This document shows, one piece after another, positions 8,147 through 16,091 of a stretch of DNA of 64,000 bases. Source of the DNA: Undibacterium piscinae (GTDB lineage Bacteria; Pseudomonadota; Gammaproteobacteria; Burkholderiales; Burkholderiaceae_D); the NCBI GenBank assembly GCA_003970805.2, contig CP051152.1, positions 186,001-250,000 of the forward strand, given 5' to 3'. How positions within the stretch are numbered: position 1 is the first letter of the stretch; every line of letters begins with the position of its first letter. The notes below the pieces were generated by a model. It was not told the DNA's origin, ran no database searches, and saw nothing but the letters and a program-made list of their open reading frames with translations. Made by a program: the position numbers and the translations under genes.

Positions 8147-8956
8147 ATGAATCCACAAAAGACCGGCAAATTAATTTGTGTAGGCACAGGCATGCGCATG
8201 GCGGGGCAGATGACGCCTATCGCGCTTAGCCATATCGAGACTGCCGATGTGGTGATCGCGGCGGTGCCGAATATTTTTGCGCGCAAATGGCTGCAAGGCG
8301 TCGCCAAGGAATACATCTGCCTGCTCGGCTATTACAGCGATTGTGATGTAGAAGGTAAAAACCGCCGCGATACCTATAGGCGCATGGCCGATACCATACT
8401 TGAGCATCTGCGTGCCGGCAAAACCGTCTGTGCCGCTTTTTACGGTCACCCTGGCATTTTCGCCTGCATCTCGCATATGGCGATTGCCGACGCCCGCGCC
8501 GAAGGTTTTAGCGCCGTGATGGAGCCGGGTATTTCGGCCGAAGATTGTCTGGTGGCCGACATCGGTATCGATCCGGGCAAGTTTGGCATGCAGTCTATGG
8601 AAACTACCCAGTACATGATCTATCAGCGCAAGATCGATCCGTCTGCCTTGCTGATTTTGTGGCAGCCTGGTCTCGCTGGTGAACTGAGCTTAAAACGCTT
8701 TGATACCAATCCGGCGCGTTTGCAGATTTTGGTCGATAAACTGGCGCGCGATTATCCGCTAGAGCATGAGGTGATCTTGTACGAGGCCGCCACCCATCCG
8801 CTGGAAACTACCCGTATCGACAGGATCTTGCTGAAAGACTTACCCTATGCGCGCCTGCAGCAGATTACGACTTTGGTGATACCGCCGGCCTATGCGATGC
8901 AAATCGATCAGGCGATTGTTGATGCACTTAATTGCAGCACGATTGCTGAGGTTTAG
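8147..8956 (+). CDS. Tetrapyrrole-methylase-fold SAM methyltransferase, probable split borosin N-methyltransferase (SonM-like)
   Basis: 269 residues, intact. The N-terminal LICVGTG (9-15) is the entry of the tetrapyrrole (corrin/porphyrin) methylase fold. The segments NRRDTY (72-77), YGHPGIFACISHMAI (99-113), EPGISAEDCLVADIGIDPG (126-144) and LEHEVILYEA (205-214) match, as I recall it, SonM from Shewanella rather than CobA/SUMT-type enzymes. Borosin enzymes methylate backbone amides of a precursor peptide using SAM; Arg73/Arg74, Tyr77 and Tyr99 lie where the catalytic Arg and Tyr residues sit in that family. The protein has no fused core peptide at its C-terminus, which fits the split type. 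A candidate precursor lies 1.6 kb upstream. There are no cobalamin or siroheme genes nearby. SAM methylase fold 0.95, borosin role about 0.75. Confidence 0.85.
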   Translation: MNPQKTGKLICVGTGMRMAGQMTPIALSHIETADVVIAAVPNIFARKWLQGVAKEYICLLGYYSDCDVEGKNRRDTYRRMADTILEHLRAGKTVCAAFYGHPGIFACISHMAIADARAEGFSAVMEPGISAEDCLVADIGIDPGKFGMQSMETTQYMIYQRKIDPSALLILWQPGLAGELSLKRFDTNPARLQILVDKLARDYPLEHEVILYEAATHPLETTRIDRILLKDLPYARLQQITTLVIPPAYAMQIDQAIVDALNCSTIAEV

Positions 8957-9135
8957 TGCGATTGAGCTGCAAATGGACGTTGATTCCGCTGCCACAGTAT
9001 ATGTGGGTGCAGATAGGACTGCTGGCATCGCAGGGATTTGATGTCCGCCGGAAATTAGTGCTTTGATTTTTCACGAAATATATTTAGAATCGGTAGGCTA
9101 AGGCAACGTGATTTGCCACAACGAGGAGACGAAGA

Positions 9136-9537
9136 GTGAACAAAATGATGAAAAATTCCCTATTGGGTTTGGCTTTGCTGGCTGGTTTTTCTTTGGCACA
9201 GGCGCAGACGCCTAAAGCTGCCGTGGATACGTCTATGGACGGTATTTTTACCGCACTGGTCGCCAGCAATGATCTGCAAGGCACGGTAGACACCTTGATC
9301 GCTCATGGTGCTAATTTGCATGCGGTAGTTTCGATTGCGGCTGCGGCTGGCATCCCTCAGGGCCAGGTCGAGCAATTGCAGGTGTGCGTCAATGAGATAT
9401 CCGCTGACGTCAAGGTACTGAGCGCAACTTGCCTGCGTCCGCGCAGCGTGCGTACGGCCTATGCTGCCGGTGCCAATGATCCGCTTAACTATTTGCCTGC
9501 AACCGCTGCCGGCAAACGCGCAGAAGGCACCAAATAG
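9136..9537 (+). CDS. Exported hypothetical protein
   Basis: A 133-residue protein with a clear signal peptide (MKNSLLGLALLAGFSLAQAQ, then TPKAAV). The GTG start at 9136 has an AGGAG nine bases upstream; an ATG follows at 9145. The mature part holds two cysteines (in LQVCVNEIS and SATCLRPRS) that could form a disulfide in the periplasm, and a helix-rich repeat-like segment around residues 50-75. I do not recognise a family. It ends at a strong terminator at 9577-9606. Its position 180 bases after the methyltransferase gene may be chance. Confidence 0.75.
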   Translation: MNKMMKNSLLGLALLAGFSLAQAQTPKAAVDTSMDGIFTALVASNDLQGTVDTLIAHGANLHAVVSIAAAAGIPQGQVEQLQVCVNEISADVKVLSATCLRPRSVRTAYAAGANDPLNYLPATAAGKRAEGTK

Positions 9538-9576
9538 TTAGCGTAACAATGTTGGCCCTGGTGGCCAGTTTAGTCG

Positions 9577-9606
9577 CAAAAAAAGCAGCCTCGGCTGCTT
9601 TTTTTT
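9577..9606. terminator. Bidirectional Rho-independent terminator
   Basis: AAAAAAAGCAGCC-TC-GGCTGCTTTTTTTT: a nine-base stem with A and T runs on both sides. It sits between the convergent genes ending at 9537 (+) and 9641 (-) and can serve both. Confidence 0.9.
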
Positions 9607-9640
9607 GACGACAGGCCGACCCGGCTAGATTTGATATCGC

Positions 9641-10246
9641 TTAATTGGTTTCCGGTTTTTTAGACGGGCTGACCGCCGCCAGATCTTTTTTTAGCGCTTC
9701 ACTTTCGTCGCTGTCTACCGATGAGTCGTCCAGATAGCGTACTACCAGTTCAAAAAATCTTTGATAAAATTTTCCGGTGGGGATGGTTTCGCTGGAAACC
9801 TTGACCAGCGAATCATCGCTGGCGCCAAACGGTAGCGCCACTGAGCCAAAACCGCCCATGCCTATGCTGGCATTGCTGCTCTTTTTCAGCGTATAGCGAT
9901 CCAGTACCGCATTGGCAAATACGGTGGTGCTGTTGCTGCCTTTGCCGTCCGGCGCACAGACGACGGTAAATTCGATTTCGACATGGACATCGCTGTCGCG
10001 CTGAAATTTTCTACGCCCTTTAAGAAAGCTGGCCTTGGCGTCACTGACTACATAGCCCTGGCTGAGCAGTGCCCGGCGTGCAGCTTCGCAAGCGGCGGCC
10101 TCAGTGCCGGCAAAGGTATTGGAAAACACATTGCTGGCACCAAACTCTTCCTGCTGAAGGGTGACAGGTTTATTACTGGCGCAGCCCGAGAGTAGGGCGA
10201 GGCTGGCAATGAGAATAAAACGACGAGCTTGAGATGATTTGAACAT
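9641..10246 (-). CDS. DUF2242 family lipoprotein
   Basis: 201 residues from the start at 10246 (MFKSSQARRF). A lipoprotein signal peptide ends in the lipobox LLSGC, so the mature protein begins at Cys and is predicted to be membrane-anchored in the periplasm. The body (ACEAARRALLSQGYVVSDAK, later LKGRRKFQRD) follows DUF2242, a betaproteobacterial family of unknown function. An alternative start six codons upstream (10264) only lengthens the cytoplasmic end. Convergent with the gene before it. The 257-base gap on its other side (10265-10521) holds nothing I can identify. Confidence 0.8.
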   Translation of the reverse strand: MFKSSQARRFILIASLALLSGCASNKPVTLQQEEFGASNVFSNTFAGTEAAACEAARRALLSQGYVVSDAKASFLKGRRKFQRDSDVHVEIEFTVVCAPDGKGSNSTTVFANAVLDRYTLKKSSNASIGMGGFGSVALPFGASDDSLVKVSSETIPTGKFYQRFFELVVRYLDDSSVDSDESEALKKDLAAVSPSKKPETN

Positions 10247-10521
10247 ATACAAAATTTCCTGCAATGGAGCTGGTTGACGCTAGCAGCGAATTGTACGCGA
10301 TTTGCCATTAGTCAGCGCCATCGGGGAATAGTTCATTCGTATATTTTTGTAATGTTAATGCAAGGCCATCAGGCGGGGCATAAGTTCTGGTTGGCGACCT
10401 GGTTTTTGTTATTGGCAAAAACCAGGTGCAGAGGGAGATGTGTTGCTGAGGATGTAGAAGCGCAGAAGCGGCGCACCGTAAATTGAGCTGAAGCGCCTTT
10501 AGCTAATCCCTGGTGTGATGC

Positions 10522-11295
10522 TTAGCGTGACTTGATAGTAAGTGTGGTGCCGCGCAAATCTATGCCTTTGATATCTATGCTGCCAAAGGCGGGACCGGTG
10601 CTGCCTTTGACCCGGATATTTTCAAATTTCATCTCACCGATAGAGCTAGGCATAGAGAGTGTGATTGAGCCGTCTTTGTTGATGACGGCCGCTGAATTGG
10701 CGGCGTCGTAGACCACGTCTTTGATGGTAGTTTTTGCGTCCAGCATCATCAGCAAAGGGTTCATCAATTTGGCGACGCTACCGAGTACTTCTAGCCCGGC
10801 ACTTTTGTGCTGTTGCACATTAAGCTGGGTGTTGGGGACATGCTGCAGTCGTTGGTTGTCGGCATTGAATTTGTTGAGGTTCAGCGCATCGTTCAAGGTG
10901 TCATCGAGTATACCTTGCCCTGAAATTTCAGAGAGCTCCTGCTCGGTCAGGGTGCGCCAGGTGTTTTGTCTCTGCGTAGCAGGCTCAGTCTGGCTGCTTA
11001 ATTGCGTGACCGGTGCCGGTACCACTGCAGCATACGCCTGTATCGGCGCCAGTAATGAGGTGGCGATAGTTGCCGTCAGCCGCAGGGTGCGCTGTTTGCG
11101 CAGCATGTTTTGAATCTGCCGCTGGCTAATGAGGTTCCACTCGGCAAAAATATCACCAAGGCGCTGACCGGTTTTTTTCTGTTGATCTATCGCTTCGGAC
11201 AGTTGCTGTTCGGAGATCAGTTTTTTATTAACCAGCAACTGACCGAGCAGTGACTTTTGATGATTTTGTTTAAACAAGTCCATAGTATTCACCAT
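10522..11295 (-). CDS. MshEN-like domain fused by a membrane segment to an exported SGQG-motif domain
   Basis: 257 residues from 11295 (MVNTMDLFKQ); a further in-frame start at 11283 is possible. Residues 15-65 hold two copies of the pattern seen in the type II secretion ATPase N-domain (MshEN): LLGQLLVNKKLISEQQLSEA and RLGDIFAEWNLISQRQIQNM. In other proteins this domain can bind cyclic di-GMP. A single hydrophobic stretch (72-90) follows, then the motif ELSEISGQG (120-128) and a 130-residue domain ending in TTLTIKSR. The motif is the same as in the exported proteins at 11598, 13422, 14079 and 14874. The arrangement predicts a cytoplasmic sensor part and a periplasmic or surface part. Function unknown. 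Confidence 0.75.
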   Translation of the reverse strand: MVNTMDLFKQNHQKSLLGQLLVNKKLISEQQLSEAIDQQKKTGQRLGDIFAEWNLISQRQIQNMLRKQRTLRLTATIATSLLAPIQAYAAVVPAPVTQLSSQTEPATQRQNTWRTLTEQELSEISGQGILDDTLNDALNLNKFNADNQRLQHVPNTQLNVQQHKSAGLEVLGSVAKLMNPLLMMLDAKTTIKDVVYDAANSAAVINKDGSITLSMPSSIGEMKFENIRVKGSTGPAFGSIDIKGIDLRGTTLTIKSR

Positions 11296-11511
11296 GTAAA
11301 ATGAGGGGGAAACGCGGGTTATGCCATGTGCTCGGCCAGACCTTACACCCATTATAAAATTTCTGCTGCCAGCAACTGGTTTCGTGTAGTTAGTCGGTAT
11401 TCAATCTGCACAAGCGGCTTCATCTGAAGTTGTAATACACGTTGCTTGCAGATAAATTGTGGCGTTCCATGTATGTCCGCGGAGCTTGGAAAAAGTTTAT
11501 TTTGCAGCGGA

Positions 11512-11555
11512 TAAAAAGCTAGTGGCGGGCACCAACATGCGTTGGTGTCCGCCAT
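11512..11555 (-). terminator. Rho-independent terminator for the 11598-12107 gene
   Basis: Read on the minus strand, GGCGGACACCAAC-gcat-GTTGGTGCCCGCC forms a long stem with one mismatch. It is followed after a few bases by CTTTTTAT. Confidence 0.85.
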
Positions 11556-11597
11556 TTTCTGGCTAGACTTCAGTCTCAGTAAAAACCGGACTAAAGA

Positions 11598-12107
11598 TTA
11601 GTGAGCCCAGATATACACTGTAGTGCCTTGCAGTTTGATGTCGTTCATGGCGAATGAACCGTAAGAAGCTGCGCTGTTGCCCATCTTGATGGACTCTACG
11701 CTCATGTTCAAAGCATGATTCGAAGTGACTTGAGGAATAGCGATTTTGACGACATCGCCAGCTGGCATGAAAGCAGCCAGACCAACACCGCCGGTAACGC
11801 CCAGTACTGAGTTAGGACCGCTTGCGGCGCTAGCGTCAGCTTGGAAAGTGGCGTTGTTGATGATGTCGATTGTGGCAGCGATAGCACCTGTCAACGCGAT
11901 GTTGTTGAAGCTTACCGAACCACCGGTTGCGTCAGTATCGGTGTAGACGAAAGAGCCGACGTTGATGTTCAGGTTAGCTGCGATAGAGACACCGTCTTGA
12001 CCGCTGACTTGGCTCAGATCGGAATCTTCGATAGTTGTCATCGCAGATGCTGCCATTGCGAAAGAGGACAAAGCTGCTGCGAGTGCGAGTTTTTTGATCA
12101 GTTTCAT
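11598..12107 (-). CDS. Exported SGQDG-motif protein (DUF6160/FilA-like), inverted copy A
   Basis: 169 residues. It has a signal peptide (MKLIKKLALAAALSSFAMAA, cleavage near ASA-MTT), then the motif DLSQVSGQDG (30-39), then a Gly/Ala/Ser/Asn-rich beta-type sequence that ends in TTVYIWAH. It resembles proteins called putative pilus assembly protein FilA or DUF6160 in other Gram-negatives. The protein is identical over all 169 residues to that encoded at 13422-13931 on the other strand; the DNA differs at only a few synonymous sites. The ribosome-binding site CTGGAG lies upstream of the start. Family likely; a structural surface role is inferred. Confidence 0.85.
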   Translation of the reverse strand: MKLIKKLALAAALSSFAMAASAMTTIEDSDLSQVSGQDGVSIAANLNINVGSFVYTDTDATGGSVSFNNIALTGAIAATIDIINNATFQADASAASGPNSVLGVTGGVGLAAFMPAGDVVKIAIPQVTSNHALNMSVESIKMGNSAASYGSFAMNDIKLQGTTVYIWAH

Positions 12108-12278
12108 GTTAAATCTCCAGTGATTGAATTAGTTTTTTTAAATTGTTTGATACCGACAAACTTATTGCTCAATACTACTTTTGAAACATTTTGATACGCC
12201 AAGCTATGCACGCCATAGTCTGCGCTAGCTGGTGAAGCTGTACGTTTTGAAGTCGCTCAACGTCGCTGCATCACGTAA

Positions 12279-12330
12279 TAAAGATTAATGGAATTGTTTT
12301 TACACTCACAGAATTTATTTAGAATCTTTA
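12279..12330 (-). promoter_or_regulatory. Conserved upstream block of copy A with TAAAGATT dyad
   Basis: TAAAGATT (12279-12286) and AATCTTTA (12323-12330) form an inverted pair with a 36-base spacer. The spacer includes a stretch nearly identical to the corresponding region of copy B (13213-13253). Conservation here, while flanking non-coding DNA has diverged, suggests a shared operator or promoter. No regulator can be named. Confidence 0.5.
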
Positions 12331-12432
12331 TTCGGTAGTTGCTTGCGGGAGATGATTTTACGGCGGACTATTTGCGGGCAGCTTGTTGTTAAAGGCGATG
12401 AATTATCTGGTGTTTTAGCTATGGAAAATAAG

Positions 12433-12480
12433 AAGTAAAAAAAGGCGCTTGATCAATAAAAAAGTATGGCGAAAGCGCCT
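12433..12480 (-). terminator. Terminator-like hairpin, minus strand
   Basis: AGGCGCTT (12443-12450) pairs with AAGCGCCT (12473-12480). Read on the minus strand the stem is followed by a run of seven T. It could end a minus-strand transcript from the central part of this region, though no gene is recognised there. Confidence 0.55.
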
Positions 12481-12877
12481 GCGTAGAAAAAACAACACAG
12501 GCAAACCAAAGACAAATCGCCTGTGCACCAATTTTTCCGGAATCGATCTTCATGGAAATAGTTGCTCCATCGCTGACTGACTATTCGCCGAAATAACTGA
12601 TGAAATACGGGGGGCGCGATCTCACCCCATGCCTGAGATTGCTTGCCGCAGTATTTGCATTTCTTGGGGAATCTGCATTGCTGATGCATGCCTTTGCATA
12701 CATATCGCAAGACTGCCGGTTGCGGTGACAGTTTTGCTTTGTCGCGGTTAACTGCTTACCGTAATCGATAAGTGATACAAGGCTGTTTCTGCAGATGCGC
12801 AAAGAACGCAGAGAAAAAAGAGAGAGAGACAGCGACTCCTGGTTCTCTGCGGTGAAGATTTTTCTTTCTTCTTTACT

Positions 12878-12913
12878 CGTCCATTTACGCGTCCATTTCC
12901 GCGTCCATTTCCA
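12878..12913. repeat. 12-bp tandem repeat, three units
   Basis: CGTCCATTTACG, CGTCCATTTCCG and CGTCCATTTCCA in succession, within non-coding sequence. Confidence 0.85.
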
Positions 12914-13185
12914 TATCCTTTTTCGCATCTTACGCGTCTATTTAGCCTTGTATTCTGCGCAAGTGGAATCGGTAAGGCTTGCCGGTTTCCGCCCGGGGAA
13001 ATCAGCGTTCAAATAGTGGATGTTGTTTTTTTAATGACTGATTTCTGCGCGCGCTATGCCTGAATTTTCAGCGTTCATTTTTTAAGTATGTTTCATAGAT
13101 AAATAGCGGGTTGAGCCGGGAGATTTTTATCTTATGTTTTATGTGCGTGTAGAGCTGAATTTATCCCACCCGGGAAACATTCGAG

Positions 13186-13237
13186 TAAAGATTCTAAATA
13201 AGAACTGTGATCGTAAAAACAATTCCATTAATCTTTA
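13186..13237 (+). promoter_or_regulatory. Conserved upstream block of copy B with TAAAGATT dyad
   Basis: TAAAGATT (13186-13193) and AATCTTTA (13230-13237) match in spacing and in the sequence between them the block upstream of copy A, in inverted orientation. They probably mark the shared promoter or operator of the two genes. Confidence 0.5.
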
Positions 13238-13421
13238 TTACGTGATGCAGCGACATTGATTCAATTCAGAATTCACCGTATCACCGGGCATCAAGGACTG
13301 TGCAGCACATGGTCTGGCATCGCAAATGTTTCCAAAAGTCGCATTGAGCAATGTGTTCGTTTAGGTAAAAAGAAAATTTAAAAAACATAAATATAATTAA
13401 TTTAAAAACTGGAGATTTACC

Positions 13422-13931
13422 ATGAAACTGATCAAAAAACTCGCACTCGCAGCAGCTTTGTCTTCATTCGCAATGGCAGCATCTGCGATGACAACTATCG
13501 AAGATTCCGATCTGAGCCAAGTCAGCGGTCAAGACGGTGTCTCTATCGCAGCTAACCTGAACATCAACGTCGGCTCTTTCGTCTACACCGATACTGATGC
13601 AACCGGTGGTTCGGTAAGCTTCAACAACATCGCGTTGACAGGTGCTATCGCTGCCACAATCGACATCATCAACAACGCCACTTTCCAAGCTGACGCTAGC
13701 GCCGCAAGCGGTCCTAACTCAGTACTGGGCGTTACCGGCGGTGTTGGTCTGGCTGCTTTCATGCCAGCTGGCGATGTCGTCAAAATCGCTATTCCTCAAG
13801 TCACTTCGAATCATGCTTTGAACATGAGCGTAGAGTCCATCAAGATGGGCAACAGCGCAGCTTCTTACGGTTCATTCGCCATGAACGATATCAAACTGCA
13901 AGGCACTACAGTGTATATCTGGGCTCACTAA
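13422..13931 (+). CDS. Exported SGQDG-motif protein (DUF6160/FilA-like), inverted copy B
   Basis: The 169-residue product is identical to that of copy A at 11598-12107: signal peptide 1-22, DLSQVSGQDG at 30-39, and TTVYIWAH at the C-terminus. The DNA shows only a few synonymous changes (for example GAT for GAC in TDTDA, TCTTCA for TCCTCT). The start has CTGGAG eight bases upstream. This copy faces the rest of the export cluster (14079 onward), separated by a terminator at 13966-14007. Two head-to-head copies with the same protein suggest recent duplication or gene conversion, and a highly expressed structural product. Confidence 0.85.
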   Translation: MKLIKKLALAAALSSFAMAASAMTTIEDSDLSQVSGQDGVSIAANLNINVGSFVYTDTDATGGSVSFNNIALTGAIAATIDIINNATFQADASAASGPNSVLGVTGGVGLAAFMPAGDVVKIAIPQVTSNHALNMSVESIKMGNSAASYGSFAMNDIKLQGTTVYIWAH

Positions 13932-13965
13932 TCTTTAGTCTCAATGAGAATGAAGTTTAGTTAAG

Positions 13966-14007
13966 CAAGATGGCCATCGACTCGCGTTGAGAGCCATCTT
14001 GTTTTTT
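13966..14007 (+). terminator. Rho-independent terminator after copy B
   Basis: CAAGATGGC (13966-13974) pairs with GCCATCTTG (13993-14001), followed by six T. Confidence 0.85.
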
Positions 14008-14078
14008 AAGATCGATACTGCGCATCAATACCTGATTTTTCGTATTGTCGCTTTCACTTAGTTGATTGGTGTTGAACC

Positions 14079-14870
14079 GTGAAAATCAAGAACTTGAGAC
14101 GCAATGGTTTTGTTCTGCTGAACTCGATAGGTATCGCGCTCTGTTGCAGTGCGCCGGCCGGGGCAGAAACCCTGGAGTTATCCGAGCGGGAATTGGCTGA
14201 TGTCAGCGGTCAGGGCTTTGCCGTATTGAGTAATAGTAGCTATAACGGTCTCGATTTTTCGCGCATTACGCTCAATGCCGACCTGAGCTTGAGCGCAAAT
14301 TTTAAAGACATTATTTTGGGGAAGTATAACTACGCTCCGAATAATGGAACCGGCGCCGATATTAATATGCCTTTGCTGCAATTTGGCCGCAGCGACGGTA
14401 CTGCAGCACAAAGGCTGGTACAAATTTCCAGTCCTTACATAGAGTTTGTTTATAACAATGCCGCTGGTGCCGCCAATAGTCAGGTGGTTGGCATGCGGCT
14501 TGGTTTTGAAGGTATCCGCGGTGATCTAGGCATGAGTCTGGCGTCCTTGAGCGGCTCTATGCTGGTCGATGGTGGGGCTGCCGGTGTGCTCGATTCCAAT
14601 ACCGGTAGCGGCAAACGCTGGGATGGCGCATGCGCCACTGGTGCCACCTCTTGCCTGGCATTGTCGCAACTGGGTGGCGTAAGCGCCGGGAATGCCGCCG
14701 GTCCTAGCCGTGATTTCTGGATTTCCATGCTGTCGGCGCCGGTGCAGTTTCAGGGGGCGCCAGGTATGGCGCAGCCGAATCAGGCGCAAGCCGGTGCATG
14801 GCTTAATTTCCGTGATCGCCTGACTGCGATTATTGGTGCGGTTCCGCCAAATCTGGCACCTGGTCGCTAG
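14079..14870 (+). CDS. Exported SGQG-motif protein (Fil-like cluster member)
   Basis: 263 residues, GTG start at 14079. A signal peptide (about 1-29, ending APAGA) is followed by ELADVSGQG (38-46), the motif shared with four other proteins of the cluster. The mature part is a Gly/Ala/Ser/Asn-rich beta-type sequence with one Cys pair (GACATGATSC, around 182-190). Such proteins are predicted to be exported across the outer membrane or assembled at the surface. It is followed after three bases by the related gene at 14874, so the two form an operon. Specific function unknown. Confidence 0.8.
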   Translation: MKIKNLRRNGFVLLNSIGIALCCSAPAGAETLELSERELADVSGQGFAVLSNSSYNGLDFSRITLNADLSLSANFKDIILGKYNYAPNNGTGADINMPLLQFGRSDGTAAQRLVQISSPYIEFVYNNAAGAANSQVVGMRLGFEGIRGDLGMSLASLSGSMLVDGGAAGVLDSNTGSGKRWDGACATGATSCLALSQLGGVSAGNAAGPSRDFWISMLSAPVQFQGAPGMAQPNQAQAGAWLNFRDRLTAIIGAVPPNLAPGR

Positions 14871-14873
14871 ATC

Positions 14874-15741
14874 ATGAAAATGCCTACCCATTTACGTACC
14901 GATATACGTACACATTCCAGACGGCTTTATCTGGCTCTGCTAGTGGCGCTTAGCACTTGTGCGGTTGCCGCCACCAACGCGGCTGCGGCAGATTTGCAGG
15001 CGCTTGACGATGCCGCCTTGTCGGATGTGCAGGGGCGTGACGGTGTGGGTTTTTTGCTCAATCTTAATGTGAATATAGGCTCTACCGTACTCGGTGTGAC
15101 TGATACAGATGCCAATACGGCGACAATCGCGATGAGTAATGTGGCACTTACCGGTCTGATTGCCGCGACCTGGAACGTCTCCGGGGGGTAGCGGGCGCAC
15201 CCGATTTCGTTAATATTTCCTTGCCCGCGCTTAATGGCACCAACACCATGCAATACGCCTATGACCTGGGGATCGTTGCCAATGGTCGCACTTTAGGCAC
15301 CAGCATCATGTTTGAAAACATGTCTTTTGGTGGCAGCAGCACACAATGGACCACCGCAGCCAATGGTGGTGCGGCATTTGGCCTGGGTTTGAATATGGGT
15401 GTCGAGAATATTTATCTGCGACCAAACGGGCGCGCCAATAGCGTAGGACAGATGAGTGCAAGCGGCGTCAAGCTAACTGGTGTCGGTGAGGCCGGAGTGC
15501 TTACGCCATGGGTGATTGCCGATGTGGCGAATCAGCCTGGATTTTTTAAGGTAGGGCTAGACGATAGCGGTAATTCACAATTTCAGCTGGGGTAGGCTGG
15601 CCGGATGTGAAAAAAGATGCGCCAGCCGGCAGTCTGCAAATCGACAATATTTCGTTTGCCACCCCAACCGGTAATGTCAATCTTGGTTCGAGCAGCATAG
15701 CTTCGATGCAGTTGCAATACCTTAGCGTGAAGTTTAAGTAG
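14874..15741 (+). CDS. Exported SG/QGRDG-motif protein, frame broken twice
   Basis: A signal peptide (about 1-38, SRRLYLALLVALSTCAVAA region) is followed by ALSDVQGRDG (48-57) and an opening GFLLNLNVNIGSTVLGVTD that parallels the duplicated proteins (SIAANLNINVGSFVYTD). The frame stops at 15191 after a G6 run at 15183-15188; seven G would continue into AGAPDFVNISLPALNG. It stops again at 15595 after GGGG; one more G continues into WPDVKKDAPAGSLQIDN and ends at 15741 in YLSVKFK. Restored length is about 290 residues. Both breaks are single-base losses in G runs, so sequencing error is as likely as decay. Confidence 0.75.
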
Positions 15742-15983
15742 GAGACGACATCGTTTGTCCTTAGTCAGATAGTTAGACGTCGGTAAAAATGTTGCATTTT
15801 AGAAGCTTGAGCCACACCTCTAATATCTATCTTGCCGAAAGCTTAAGTGACACGTTAGTGTTGAGTCAACTATGAGCCAGCTTGCTACTCCCGGGGTGTT
15901 CATCAAACGATGGCATCCCGCTTGATGTGAGTTAGGACTCATAAATAGATGTAGTTAAATAATTATAAAATTAAAGAGACAGT
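15742..15983. other. Gap without recognised features
   Basis: I see no gene, terminator with a T run, or repeat in this 240-base stretch before the C39 peptidase region. Confidence 0.5.
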
Positions 15984-16091
15984 ATGATCAGCATGAATTG
16001 GAATCGCGTATTTCAAGGGACGGTGGCACGACTGACCTTGACCGGACTAGCTACATGGAGCGCTGGATTTAGCTGCGTCTTGCCATGTTAA
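15984..16091 (+). other. Short open frame overlapping the C39 peptidase start
   Basis: 35 codons starting MISMNWNRVFQGTVARLTL and overlapping the ATG of the peptidase gene by seven bases. It could be a coupled leader peptide, or the displaced true N-terminus of the peptidase if one base is wrong near 16080. A run of A/G (AAAGAGACAG) precedes its ATG. Confidence 0.35.

Larger units (their letters stand above)
12108..13421. other. Intergenic region between the inverted gene copies
   Basis: A 1.3-kb stretch without a convincing gene. Both ends hold the conserved upstream regions of the two divergent gene copies. The centre (about 12430-13150) holds a minus-strand terminator-like hairpin, a 12-base tandem repeat and imperfect copies of the CTCTGCGTTCTTTGCG / TTCTCTGCGGTGAA type of repeat (near 12797 and 12842). 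Two overlapping minus-strand frames (12453-12710 and 12581-12928) have odd composition and no recognisable domain, so I do not call them. Confidence 0.6.

Noticed and set aside
12453..12928. Two overlapping minus-strand frames in the spacer between the inverted gene copies
   Set aside because: Odd composition (repeated KWTRKWTRKW from a DNA repeat, Cys-rich fragments), no good start signals and no recognisable domain. Better explained as non-coding DNA.
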